DNA of 21,188 bases from JANRLJ01 sp034437895 (lineage in GTDB: Bacteria; Chloroflexota; Anaerolineae; Aggregatilineales; Phototrophicaceae): the NCBI GenBank assembly GCA_034437895.1, contig DAOTTO010000039.1, positions 1 through 21,188 of the forward strand, in the 5' to 3' direction. This document shows, in pieces, positions 7,491-14,000 of the stretch (its first letter is position 1; each line of letters opens with the position of its first letter). The translations under genes were made by a program, and so were the position numbers. The notes below the pieces were generated by a model that had not been told where the DNA came from, did no database searches, and was given only the letters and a program-made list of their open reading frames with translations.

Positions 7491-8326
7491 CAGTTTGGCC
7501 TTTGTAATTTAAGGGATAAGGCTGCTTGCGGGAGAATTTCCGGCTGCCAAAAATCAGGATGCTGAGGATTGGTGAATCGGGTTAAATCCGTTGTGGGTGT
7601 CCAATGCTGCCCGTCCGGCAAAATGGTCGTCGTGTCGAATTGGGCTTTATCCAGCTTCGCGTCCTGCAAAAGCGCCCCTTCGAAATTCGCACCGCGCAAA
7701 TTCGCCTCCTGCAAACGAGTTTCGTTCATGACGGCTTCGCGCAAATTCGCTTCGCGCAAATCCGCTTTATGCAATCGTGCCTGCCATAAATTCGCTTCCA
7801 TCATTTGCGCCTGCCACAACCGCGCATTCGTCAGCCACGCGCCGGAAAGATCAGCGCCATGCAAGTTCGCCGCCCATAAATCGGCATTTTGCAGCGAAAC
7901 GCGGTGCAAATTGGCATCAGCCAGATCGGATTTTGAAAGGTCGGCGCTTTGTAAATCCGCCCGACGCAAACATGCCCCCCGGAGCGTGCCGTCCATCATC
8001 CAGCCATTGTGCCGCAGTTCGTCCGCCACTGCCAGCGCGACCTCGCGCACACTGCTGCTCATCCGCGCCGTCAAATCCGACTTTTGGAATTCTGTTTCCT
8101 GATGATGTTCTTCGCGCCGTTCTCGCCCGCCGATAATCCAATCCAGCAGAATAAACGTAATCGCCGCACCTGCCATTTCGGTGCTGAAGTTCGCCGCCAG
8201 CCCTTCCCAATCGCCCGTGCGCGAGACTGACCAAGCCGCCGGAATCAACGCCCCAATGAGGAGCGCGGTTAAAATCAGCAGGCGCAAGCGTATCGTCGTT
8301 GGAAGATTTTTCCAGCGTTTACTCAT
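7490..8326 (-). CDS. Membrane-anchored pentapeptide-repeat protein
   Basis: 278 residues from the chosen ATG at 8326. A longer frame runs to 8449 but lies inside the upstream gene in a different frame and adds no recognisable sequence. Two hydrophobic segments (about 14-33 and 50-66) suggest a membrane hairpin, then a charged linker (68-105). About 24 A(D/N)LxX pentapeptides (113-231) follow, forming a right-handed quadrilateral beta-helix, then the cap TILPDGxxWTP and a C-terminal tail ending near DFW. The start overlaps the upstream stop by eight bases (ATGAGTAA) with only a weak ribosome site, so coupling is likely. It is paralogous to its upstream neighbour: both begin the helix with DGTL and end it with ILPDG-WTP. 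Molecular role unknown; pentapeptide proteins include gyrase protectors, but nothing specific points there. Confidence 0.88.
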   Translation of the reverse strand: MSKRWKNLPTTIRLRLLILTALLIGALIPAAWSVSRTGDWEGLAANFSTEMAGAAITFILLDWIIGGRERREEHHQETEFQKSDLTARMSSSVREVALAVADELRHNGWMMDGTLRGACLRRADLQSADLSKSDLADANLHRVSLQNADLWAANLHGADLSGAWLTNARLWQAQMMEANLWQARLHKADLREANLREAVMNETRLQEANLRGANFEGALLQDAKLDKAQFDTTTILPDGQHWTPTTDLTRFTNPQHPDFWQPEILPQAALSLKLQRPN

Positions 8327-8897
8327 GAGCAACGCCGTTATGTGTAAAATACATAATATCGGCCTCTGGTGTCCAGGATGTGCCATCGGGGAGAATCGTC
8401 GCAGCATCAAATTCGGCATTATCGAAATTCGCGCCATGCAGCTTTGCACCCATCAGGTTCGTCCCGTGCAGCTTCGCGCCCCAAAAATTAGCATTTTGCA
8501 AAATCGCGCCGCTGAACAGGGTTCGATGCAGCCGCGCCGAAGCCAAGTGTGCGCCCGTTAAATCCGCACCGGATAAATCGGCATCGGTCAAGTTGACCTC
8601 GCGCAAATTCGCGTCGCGCAAGTTTGCCCCACCCAGACGCGCCGATAAGAGTTCCGCTGCGCCGAAGTAGCATCCTGCAAGATTGGCATTTTCCAGCACG
8701 ATTTCATGGAGCTTAGCTTTTGCCAGCCGCGCATTTTGTAAATTAGCTCGCTGCAAATTGAGGCCGCACAACGTCCCGTCATGAAAACACGCCTGCTCAC
8801 GCAAATGCTCAACAGCCTGTAACACAACTTTGTTATCACTGCTGCCGAGGTTCTTAATAAGTTGCTCTTTGGAGGGGCGAAAAAAAGATTTGAACAT
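8319..8897 (-). CDS. Soluble pentapeptide-repeat protein
   Basis: 192 residues and no membrane segment. Residues 8-35 look like one HEAT-type helical pair, then DGTL opens a pentapeptide beta-helix (39-164, about 25 repeats of A(D/N)LxX), closed by TILPDGTSWTPEAD. The shared opening and closing motifs show it is a duplicate of the downstream gene that lacks the membrane hairpin. ATG at 8897 has AGGAA about seven bases upstream. It is the first gene of a three-gene overlapping operon (pentapeptide, pentapeptide-membrane, methyltransferase). The DNA is locally repetitive because the code is repetitive, so antisense frames across it are open but not genes. Function unknown. Confidence 0.87.
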   Translation of the reverse strand: MFKSFFRPSKEQLIKNLGSSDNKVVLQAVEHLREQACFHDGTLCGLNLQRANLQNARLAKAKLHEIVLENANLAGCYFGAAELLSARLGGANLRDANLREVNLTDADLSGADLTGAHLASARLHRTLFSGAILQNANFWGAKLHGTNLMGAKLHGANFDNAEFDAATILPDGTSWTPEADIMYFTHNGVAHE

Positions 8898-8979
8898 CCC
8901 GCATTTCCTGAATCACTTACTTGATGTTACGATGCTGTAAGTGTACCAAATCTTGCGGGAAATTCATCATGAGCAGACG

Positions 8980-9141
8980 TTACTTGTTTTGCGCCATGAA
9001 GTTAATCACTAAAGCGGCGATTGCGCCCGGCACCCAACCCGCCAACGTCAATGCGAACACGATCAGAATCGTCCCACAGCCGCGATCAATCACTGCCAGC
9101 GGCGGAAAAAGAACACATAAAATTGCACGTCCACAGCCCAT
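8980..9141 (-). CDS. Pmp3/YqaE-family small membrane protein
   Basis: A 53-residue gene. The translation begins MGCGRAILCVLFPPLAV, continues IDRGCG and LAGWVPGAIAAL, and ends with a short polar tail, matching the Pmp3 (UPF0057) pattern of two transmembrane helices joined by the conserved PP-A and GW-PG turns. Family members are plasma-membrane proteolipids linked to membrane potential and cold or salt stress in yeast, plants and bacteria. ATG at 9141 follows AAGGA by about ten bases. It sits alone between the pentapeptide operon and the SGNH gene, all on the minus strand. The role in this organism is inferred only from family. Confidence 0.88.
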   Translation of the reverse strand: MGCGRAILCVLFPPLAVIDRGCGTILIVFALTLAGWVPGAIAALVINFMAQNK

Positions 9142-9177
9142 AATGCTTTATCCTTTAATTGTTTCGATCATGACTCT

Positions 9178-9187
9178 AATACGTATT
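9178..9187. promoter_or_regulatory. 10-bp perfect palindrome upstream of the Pmp3-like gene
   Basis: AATACGTATT is its own reverse complement and lies 37 bases before the Pmp3-like ATG, in the 73-bp gap after the SGNH gene. It could be an operator or part of a promoter. A palindrome this short also occurs by chance, so confidence is low. Confidence 0.2.
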
Positions 9188-9214
9188 TTGATGAGGCGGG
9201 TTGCTGTTGGGCGT

Positions 9215-9889
9215 TTAAAGTGCTAGGAATTTTACAATTGCTTCCGCCACACGCTGCGCGGTTTCGGGCGTGAAGTGAATGCCATCAAACGAATAAGTAA
9301 AGCCGCCGCGTTGTCTTTCACCTTCATAATCATTCCATTTCTCGCTTAAACGCCGCCCAATGAGGTTAATCATTTTGAGCGAAAGCGGCGGATGGTCAGG
9401 CACATTAGTGGGTAAAAGCTCAGTAAAAAGATCAAGGACGGGGATATTCAGAGAACGGGCAATATCGCTGGCAAGGGCATTAAATTCGCGCATAGCCTCG
9501 ACTGTCGCCGGGTTATATTCCTTCGGTTGCAGCGCCACCCACACCTGAATATGCGCCAGCAGCAGACGATTGAGGATGTCCCGGTAATGCTGCGCGAACT
9601 GCGTGGGACTGACAAAACCGTTCTCCAATTTTTGTACTTGTTCGTAATAAATTCTTGTATCTGGTTGGCTGTAAGAGGTCGTATCATTGCCACCGACCAT
9701 CAGAAACACGCCGTCGGGATGATGTGCCAACACATCGCGTTCTAAGCGGCGTGAAAGATTAATTACCGTATTGCCGCCCTGCCCTGCATTGATGATTTCG
9801 TGATCGGGCAGCAGACGCGCCACCTCACTGACAAAATCCCCGCCGTATCCGCCCCACGTCAGGCTATCGCCAAAAAAGACAATTTTCAT
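9215..9889 (-). CDS. SGNH/GDSL-type hydrolase
   Basis: 224 residues carrying all SGNH blocks: nucleophile Ser9 in FFGDSLTWG, oxyanion Gly36/Gly39 in NAGQGGNT, Asn68 in VGGND, and the Asp202/His205 pair in FDGIHFT. The enzyme should cleave an ester, for example in a lipid, an acyl-CoA or an acetylated sugar. No signal peptide is present, since the protein starts directly with the first beta-strand, so it is probably cytoplasmic. ATG at 9889 overlaps the stop of the upstream Uma2 gene by four bases (ATGA). Block-IV residues between Asn68 and Asp202 are unremarkable. Substrate not assignable. Confidence 0.92.
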   Translation of the reverse strand: MKIVFFGDSLTWGGYGGDFVSEVARLLPDHEIINAGQGGNTVINLSRRLERDVLAHHPDGVFLMVGGNDTTSYSQPDTRIYYEQVQKLENGFVSPTQFAQHYRDILNRLLLAHIQVWVALQPKEYNPATVEAMREFNALASDIARSLNIPVLDLFTELLPTNVPDHPPLSLKMINLIGRRLSEKWNDYEGERQRGGFTYSFDGIHFTPETAQRVAEAIVKFLAL

Positions 9890-10578
9890 TCCGCCGCCTT
9901 AAGCATGGCTTCGACCATTGCCAGCGTTTCCCGTATACCAGGCAGATCATCTTGCCAAAGGAGCGCTACCGGAAGCACCAATGGGTTGAGAACTTTACTA
10001 TGATATTTCCCCTCCTGATCAAGTTCCATACGCTCGTATATCCCCTCGTCATTCAACTGATAAAAAAGTGTTTCGTTGTAGAGGGGGTCGATAATCCAAT
10101 ATTCCTTCACGCCGCCTTTTTCGTATTCGCGGAATTTCGTCACACGATCAGTCCGTTGGCTGCCCTTGGAGACAATCTCAACCACAAGATCAGCGGGGCC
10201 GACGGTTTCAACACCTTGGAAACGGTCTCTATTTTCAGGCAGCAGCACTTGAAGATCAGGCGCACGACGCGGCAGTTTATCCAATGAACGCATCAGCGCG
10301 GGGTCATGCAAAATAAGCCCGTCAGTCTGAGCGAGTTCGAAGTAAATAACAAAAAAACGTTCAAGAAAAGCGGTTAACAAATTATGTGCAAGCTGAATCC
10401 CCGGCATTTTAATCACCATCCCGTAAGCCCACTCGACATGAAAATAGCCGTATTCAGTTTTAAGAAAATCCTCATAGCTGATGTCGGTGGCGATGATTTC
10501 GCTTTCCGCTAAGATCATTTCTTTCAAATCGGCGTATTCGTCAACTTCATTAATTTGCTCAGCAATTGAGTCGCTCAT
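9886..10578 (-). CDS. Uma2-family (DUF820) endonuclease-like protein
   Basis: 230 residues. The PD-(D/E)XK-related fold of Uma2 proteins is recognised by PDLQVLLPE (107-115, Asp108), LVVEIVSKGS (131-140, Glu134 and Lys138), the Asp144-Lys148-Tyr152 series and the segment GVKEYWIIDP (156-165). Uma2 genes are abundant in cyanobacteria and Chloroflexota, often in many copies, and their substrate is unsettled. An in-frame GTG lies one codon further up, but the ATG at 10578 is preferred because GAGGA stands seven bases before it. Its stop overlaps the SGNH hydrolase start (ATGA), so the two are co-translated. Catalytic residues appear intact. Confidence 0.9.
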   Translation of the reverse strand: MSDSIAEQINEVDEYADLKEMILAESEIIATDISYEDFLKTEYGYFHVEWAYGMVIKMPGIQLAHNLLTAFLERFFVIYFELAQTDGLILHDPALMRSLDKLPRRAPDLQVLLPENRDRFQGVETVGPADLVVEIVSKGSQRTDRVTKFREYEKGGVKEYWIIDPLYNETLFYQLNDEGIYERMELDQEGKYHSKVLNPLVLPVALLWQDDLPGIRETLAMVEAMLKAAE

Positions 10579-10660
10579 CACATCATCCTCACACTCAACA
10601 AAAAGCAGGAGAGCATGATGCTGTCCTACTTTAATTATACGTAGAAGTTACGCAGTTGAC

Positions 10661-10727
10661 AGTGATTAGTCATTAGTTCTTGCTTAGGTAAGCCGAGGTT
10701 TTAGCCTTTTGCCAGAAACTAATCACT
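10661..10727. repeat. Spaced inverted repeat in the 167-bp gap upstream of the methyltransferase fragment
   Basis: AGTGATTAGT (10661-10670) and its exact complement (10718-10727) flank 47 bases. TTGACA lies just before the left arm without a matching -10. The rest of 10579-10745 shows nothing else I can name. Confidence 0.45.
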
Positions 10728-10745
10728 AAAAACTTTTGTAGAGTT

Positions 10746-10949
10746 GTGAAAGAAATTGAAAATGAACTAGTCGAAGGTTTTAGTCGAAATACTTTTATTG
10801 CGATGGTAGAAGGGTTACGCCAACAAGCGTTGGGTTGGAAATTGATGGATGAAGATCAATGGGATAGAGGGATTGCGGAATTATATGATTCTATGGGCGA
10901 TGATGGTGTATTCTGTTACACCTTTTGCAAAGGCCGAGCGGGTTCGTGA
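10746..10949 (+). pseudogene. C-terminal fragment of a class I methyltransferase
   Basis: The 67-residue frame ends with a pattern typical of one methyltransferase group's C-terminus: GWKLMDEDQWDRGIAELY, then DGVFCYTFCKGRAG, which closes the last beta-strands of the fold. No SAM-binding motif I or any upstream part of the domain is present. The GTG at 10746 has no good ribosome site, and the preceding DNA is an inverted-repeat region rather than coding. It is therefore most likely a truncated relic, though an independently expressed micro-ORF cannot be excluded. A small GC hairpin, GTGCCG with CGGCAC (10954-10972), follows in the convergent gap before the gene ending at 10989. Confidence 0.5.
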
Positions 10950-10988
10950 GTGAGTGCCGGAATGTGCGGCACCGCCGACTTAGCCGTT

Positions 10989-11807
10989 TTAATTGGATGT
11001 ATTAATCCCGCGGCGCGAAATGGTCAACTGGAAGCGCCCCATATTACCTAAAAAATCATGTACAGTTATTCTATAAATGCCATTTGCTGGAACAACAAAC
11101 TCTGCGATTCGGGAATCGAACACATCGAGCGTTAGATCATTATCCGCATGATCGTCGTTAGAGGCGATGATTTGGCCTGATGAGGCGGTTAATTGCAGAA
11201 ATGGGTCAAGCGTGTTGGAAAGATCACGCGCTGTAATCGTCAAGATTTCGCCGACTTGTGCCGTTAGGGAATATTCATAGCGCTGCAAAGGCGGTAGAAA
11301 TACATTGAGTGTTAGGCCATCATCGCTCTCTTGGGTTTCAACTTTAAATGGATCAGCCAATTCCAATAAAACTTCAACTTGCCCGATGCCGATACTGCCA
11401 TAACTATCTAGCCGAATGATGTATTCACCACTTTCGGAAAGCCTCAAATCGACAATTGCCGAATCAGAATCTGCTAGATCAATAAGCCCTGTCTGCTGAT
11501 TATCATTATAGGCCAGCCGATTATTCCCGAATCGAACCTCAAGCACGGTGTCGATGATACCAACGGTTTCTAAGCTGTGGGCGGTGACGGTAATCGTTTC
11601 GCCTGATTCCCCCGCATAAGTCAATAAAATCGGCTTATTGGCCTGCATGTCGATGAGGCGCACTTCCCCCGCCATCAAGGTTTCTTGAGCATGAACACTG
11701 CCGAAACTCAACACCAAGGCAACCAGACATGACGTGAGTCCGGTGGTCAAAAGTGATGGGATGTGTACAATACGGTGTAAGATGGCGTTTTGTCCTTGCT
11801 GCCGCAT
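10989..11807 (-). CDS. Exported protein with two PPC-like beta domains
   Basis: 272 residues. A signal peptide (1-40) has a hydrophobic core SCLVALVLSFG and a probable cleavage site after SVHA. Two tandem beta-sandwich units follow (about 42-150 and 155-265). Each resembles bacterial pre-peptidase C-terminal (PPC) domains: an opening strand, ITVTAxS/LTITARD, D-x-x-L-x-V/L with NDN or NDD, and a closing GxYxIxxxD/H stretch. Such domains are usually accessory parts of secreted proteases or sugar-binding surface proteins; here they stand alone with no catalytic domain. It is divergent from the SH3b lipoprotein with only 55 bp between starts, so the two probably share a regulatory gap. Function beyond extracellular binding is not claimed. 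Confidence 0.75.
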   Translation of the reverse strand: MRQQGQNAILHRIVHIPSLLTTGLTSCLVALVLSFGSVHAQETLMAGEVRLIDMQANKPILLTYAGESGETITVTAHSLETVGIIDTVLEVRFGNNRLAYNDNQQTGLIDLADSDSAIVDLRLSESGEYIIRLDSYGSIGIGQVEVLLELADPFKVETQESDDGLTLNVFLPPLQRYEYSLTAQVGEILTITARDLSNTLDPFLQLTASSGQIIASNDDHADNDLTLDVFDSRIAEFVVPANGIYRITVHDFLGNMGRFQLTISRRGINTSN

Positions 11808-11862
11808 GATCTACAATAAACGCTCGATATTGTAACTGACGTTTGAAGCGAAAACGAAGGCC

Positions 11863-13164
11863 ATGTTAAAAGTGAAAAAACTCTGGTCATTATTAGGCAT
11901 CATGCCTTTAATGGGGATTCTGCTAATTTCTGCTTGCTCTTTTGGTGGTGGAAGCGCTGAGGAAGCCGTTATCCCAACTAATACCCTTGCCTCTATCCTG
12001 AGCCGAACACCACGCTTTACCGCGACCCCCGTGATCTCACGGACGCCGCTGCCGACCTTTACGCCGATCCCTTCCGAGACACCGATTCCGCCGACTCCCT
12101 CCAACACCTTAGAGCCAACCGCCACGCCGCCCATTATCGGTATCATCAATTCGTTGCAATCGGTTAATGTCCGGGCGGGTCCCTCGACGGCGGATGATGC
12201 GATTTTGGCGCTGAATCCCGGTACGGGTGTGGAAGTGCTTGGCACAAACATCGAAGGCAATTGGTACAACATCCGCACTGAAGAAGGTGATGAGGGGTGG
12301 GTTTCATCGGGATTAGTCCGTTTACAGCCCACGCCTACCGCGATTCCGACTTTCACGACCACGCCAGATTTAACGGCACTGTTTTTAGGTACGCCTCTGC
12401 CAACTGCTTTGCTTGGGGGCGGGACAGTTACGCCCACACCGCCGCGTTCCGCCGTTACTGCTACATCACCTGGCGCGAGTGGGGCAGGGACAACCGCCGC
12501 CGTTGTAACGACAGAAACCTCTATTGCGACACAGCCATTTTTGCCGATTCGGGATTTAACCGCCGTTTATCAAACCGCGACAGCACTCGCCAGCGGTAAC
12601 GCCTTTATTACACCGAGACCGGGAGATGCCAACAGCCCTACTCCCCCCTCGCTTTCGCTTCCGTTAACGCCGGGGACGATTACCGTGCCTACCGCTGCCA
12701 TTTTATCGACCCCTGCGCCCTCGACTCCGGGGGCATCCGCGCCGACAACATCTGGTTCAGCCGTTGTCCAGCAAGGCGTGGATGTATTCGCGCTGTGTGA
12801 TAATCCGTCATTGGGGGCAGCCGCGCCGAATAATATCGCGGCGGGTTCAACAGTCGAAGTCTATTGGGCGTGGTTCGCCAGCACACAACAGCAGATTCAA
12901 GATCATGAGTCGGCTGTTACCTATGAAGTCCGCTTGAATGATACGCTGCTGACCAATTGGCGGCAGTATGGCACGACGATTCGCCCACAGGGGAATCAGG
13001 TTGTGAAGTATTGGTATGTGCCGGTTGGGGCATTAAGCGCGGGACAATATCGTATTAGCTATCGCGCAACATGGAGCCGGCAAATTTTCGACGGTAGTAC
13101 GAATTATGGGCCGGGGACAAATAATCTGGTGGAAGAAGGAAGCTGCTCGTTCACCGTGCGTTAG
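11863..13164 (+). CDS. SH3b-domain lipoprotein with Thr/Pro-rich linkers
   Basis: 433 residues. A lipoprotein signal ends in the lipobox ISAC with Cys25 as the lipidated residue, so the protein is membrane-anchored outside the cytoplasm. A Thr/Pro linker (about 40-90) leads to a bacterial SH3 domain (97-155) with SVNVRAGPS, GNWYNIRT and EGWVSSGLV. A long low-complexity Thr/Pro/Ser/Ala stretch (156-320) follows, then a C-terminal beta-rich domain (about 325-433) rich in Trp/Tyr that I do not recognise. It is typical of Chloroflexota envelope proteins, where SH3b binds peptidoglycan or proteins. The ribosome site is weak (GAAGG very close to ATG at 11863). The divergent neighbour is the exported PPC-like protein. 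Confidence 0.85.
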   Translation: MLKVKKLWSLLGIMPLMGILLISACSFGGGSAEEAVIPTNTLASILSRTPRFTATPVISRTPLPTFTPIPSETPIPPTPSNTLEPTATPPIIGIINSLQSVNVRAGPSTADDAILALNPGTGVEVLGTNIEGNWYNIRTEEGDEGWVSSGLVRLQPTPTAIPTFTTTPDLTALFLGTPLPTALLGGGTVTPTPPRSAVTATSPGASGAGTTAAVVTTETSIATQPFLPIRDLTAVYQTATALASGNAFITPRPGDANSPTPPSLSLPLTPGTITVPTAAILSTPAPSTPGASAPTTSGSAVVQQGVDVFALCDNPSLGAAAPNNIAAGSTVEVYWAWFASTQQQIQDHESAVTYEVRLNDTLLTNWRQYGTTIRPQGNQVVKYWYVPVGALSAGQYRISYRATWSRQIFDGSTNYGPGTNNLVEEGSCSFTVR

Positions 13165-13196
13165 TGGACATCGAAATTGATTGTGTGCGTCTGACG

Positions 13197-13218
13197 GGAG
13201 TGACCTGCGTGTCACTCC
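13197..13218. repeat. Hairpin in convergent gap (related design)
   Basis: GGAGTGAC (13197-13204), 6-nt loop, GTCACTCC (13211-13218). It lies between the 3' ends of the SH3b lipoprotein (+) and the GNAT gene (-). The GGxGxGAC/GTCxCxCC shape and the CCTA edge echo the palindromes at 4884 and 18621, but the core differs, so kinship is only suggested. Confidence 0.55.
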
Positions 13219-13249
13219 TATAGCGACAAAAACTTTGAATTGGCAGACT

Positions 13250-13786
13250 TTAGAGGTAGTGTTCCGGCATCGGTTCTTCTTCGACCTTAACCACACGGAA
13301 GCCCCGTTTCATATAATTTTCGAGTGCATGAGGGCCATCCAAATTACAGGTATGCACCCACACCCGTTTTGCGCCGCCTTGCCACGCACGAGCAATGCCA
13401 TGACTCAATAGATGCTTGCCAAAGCCCATCCCGATATAACCGGGACGTAAGCCAAAATAGGCAATTTCGGTATCGGAGCCTTCACGCTTCAGTTCCACAT
13501 AGCCTGCTGGCCCCCCACCCACATAAAGCACATCAATGCTGACGCATGGATCGGCGATAATAGCTTCTAATTCACTCGCTGTCATGAGCAGCCGATCCCG
13601 CCAACTCCACTGCTCCCCCACCGCCGCATACAAAAAGCGGTAGAAATCCACATCCGGCTTTTTCATCAATTCCACACTGAAATGTGCGCCTTTGAGGTAA
13701 CTGGGGCGGAAGGCCGAGCGACTCGTCATCTCAAGGTAGGTAGTGACTAATATTTTTGGGGCGGAGGTGGATGTCTGCGTAACCAT
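13250..13786 (-). CDS. GNAT-family N-acetyltransferase
   Basis: 178 residues with one GNAT fold. The acetyl-CoA pyrophosphate loop is in LRPGYIGMGFGKHLL (113-127; Gly119, Gly121, Gly123), preceded by the beta4 strand AYFGL. The C-terminal HTCNLDGPHALENYMKRGFR (145-164) is the usual motif B with the Asn and Tyr positions of the family. The N-terminal 60 residues, including RFLYAAVGEQWSW, are characteristic of a subgroup annotated simply as GNAT, with unknown amine substrate. ATG at 13786 has AGGA about ten bases upstream. It is divergent from the acyl-CoA dehydrogenase at 14001 across a 214-bp gap. Substrate unknown. Confidence 0.88.
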   Translation of the reverse strand: MVTQTSTSAPKILVTTYLEMTSRSAFRPSYLKGAHFSVELMKKPDVDFYRFLYAAVGEQWSWRDRLLMTASELEAIIADPCVSIDVLYVGGGPAGYVELKREGSDTEIAYFGLRPGYIGMGFGKHLLSHGIARAWQGGAKRVWVHTCNLDGPHALENYMKRGFRVVKVEEEPMPEHYL

Positions 13787-13941
13787 AGATCACACGATCC
13801 TAACAAAAATGGATTCAATATGGTTAAAGGATAAGGGATGACAGGGCAATATTTCTACAGCAATTCCTCATAATAGGTTAAGGGTGTTATCGTGCAAAAG
13901 TAACAAACGAATTGGCCTTAGCTCCCTTCGATGCAAGGGCA

Positions 13942-13970
13942 TGACATGTTATAATAATGCAAACGTGTCA
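13942..13970 (+). promoter_or_regulatory. Extended -10 promoter inside an inverted repeat
   Basis: TATAAT (13950-13955) with an upstream TG at 13947-13948 is a consensus extended -10 box, 45 bp before the dehydrogenase ATG. It lies between the arms TGACA (13942-13946) and TGTCA (13966-13970), with a further G-C match inside the arms. A protein bound to this dyad would cover the -10 region. No clear -35 box (TTCGAT at 17 bp). The rest of the 214-bp gap back to 13787 shows no gene. Confidence 0.5.
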
Positions 13971-14000
13971 CGAATTTATTTATTCGAAAGTGTTAACGCA

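Noticed and set aside
8327..8449. Extended start of the membrane pentapeptide protein
   Set aside because: The extra 41 residues are an out-of-frame reading of the upstream pentapeptide gene; ATG at 8326 is followed directly by the membrane segment.
7569..8770. Dense short repeats (GCAAATTCGC, GCGCAAATTCG and similar) resembling a CRISPR or satellite array
   Set aside because: They encode pentapeptide repeats in two minus-strand genes; the spacing is 15 bp with no unique spacers, and the plus-strand open frames are by-products.
11811..12437. 208-codon minus-strand frame opposite the SH3b lipoprotein
   Set aside because: It is the shadow of the Thr/Pro-rich linker; Val/Gly-rich, with no ribosome site or domain.
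13884..14000. N-terminal extension of the second dehydrogenase from GTG at 13884
   Set aside because: The added residues are unlike the family and cover the extended -10 promoter; ATG at 14001 gives the normal start.
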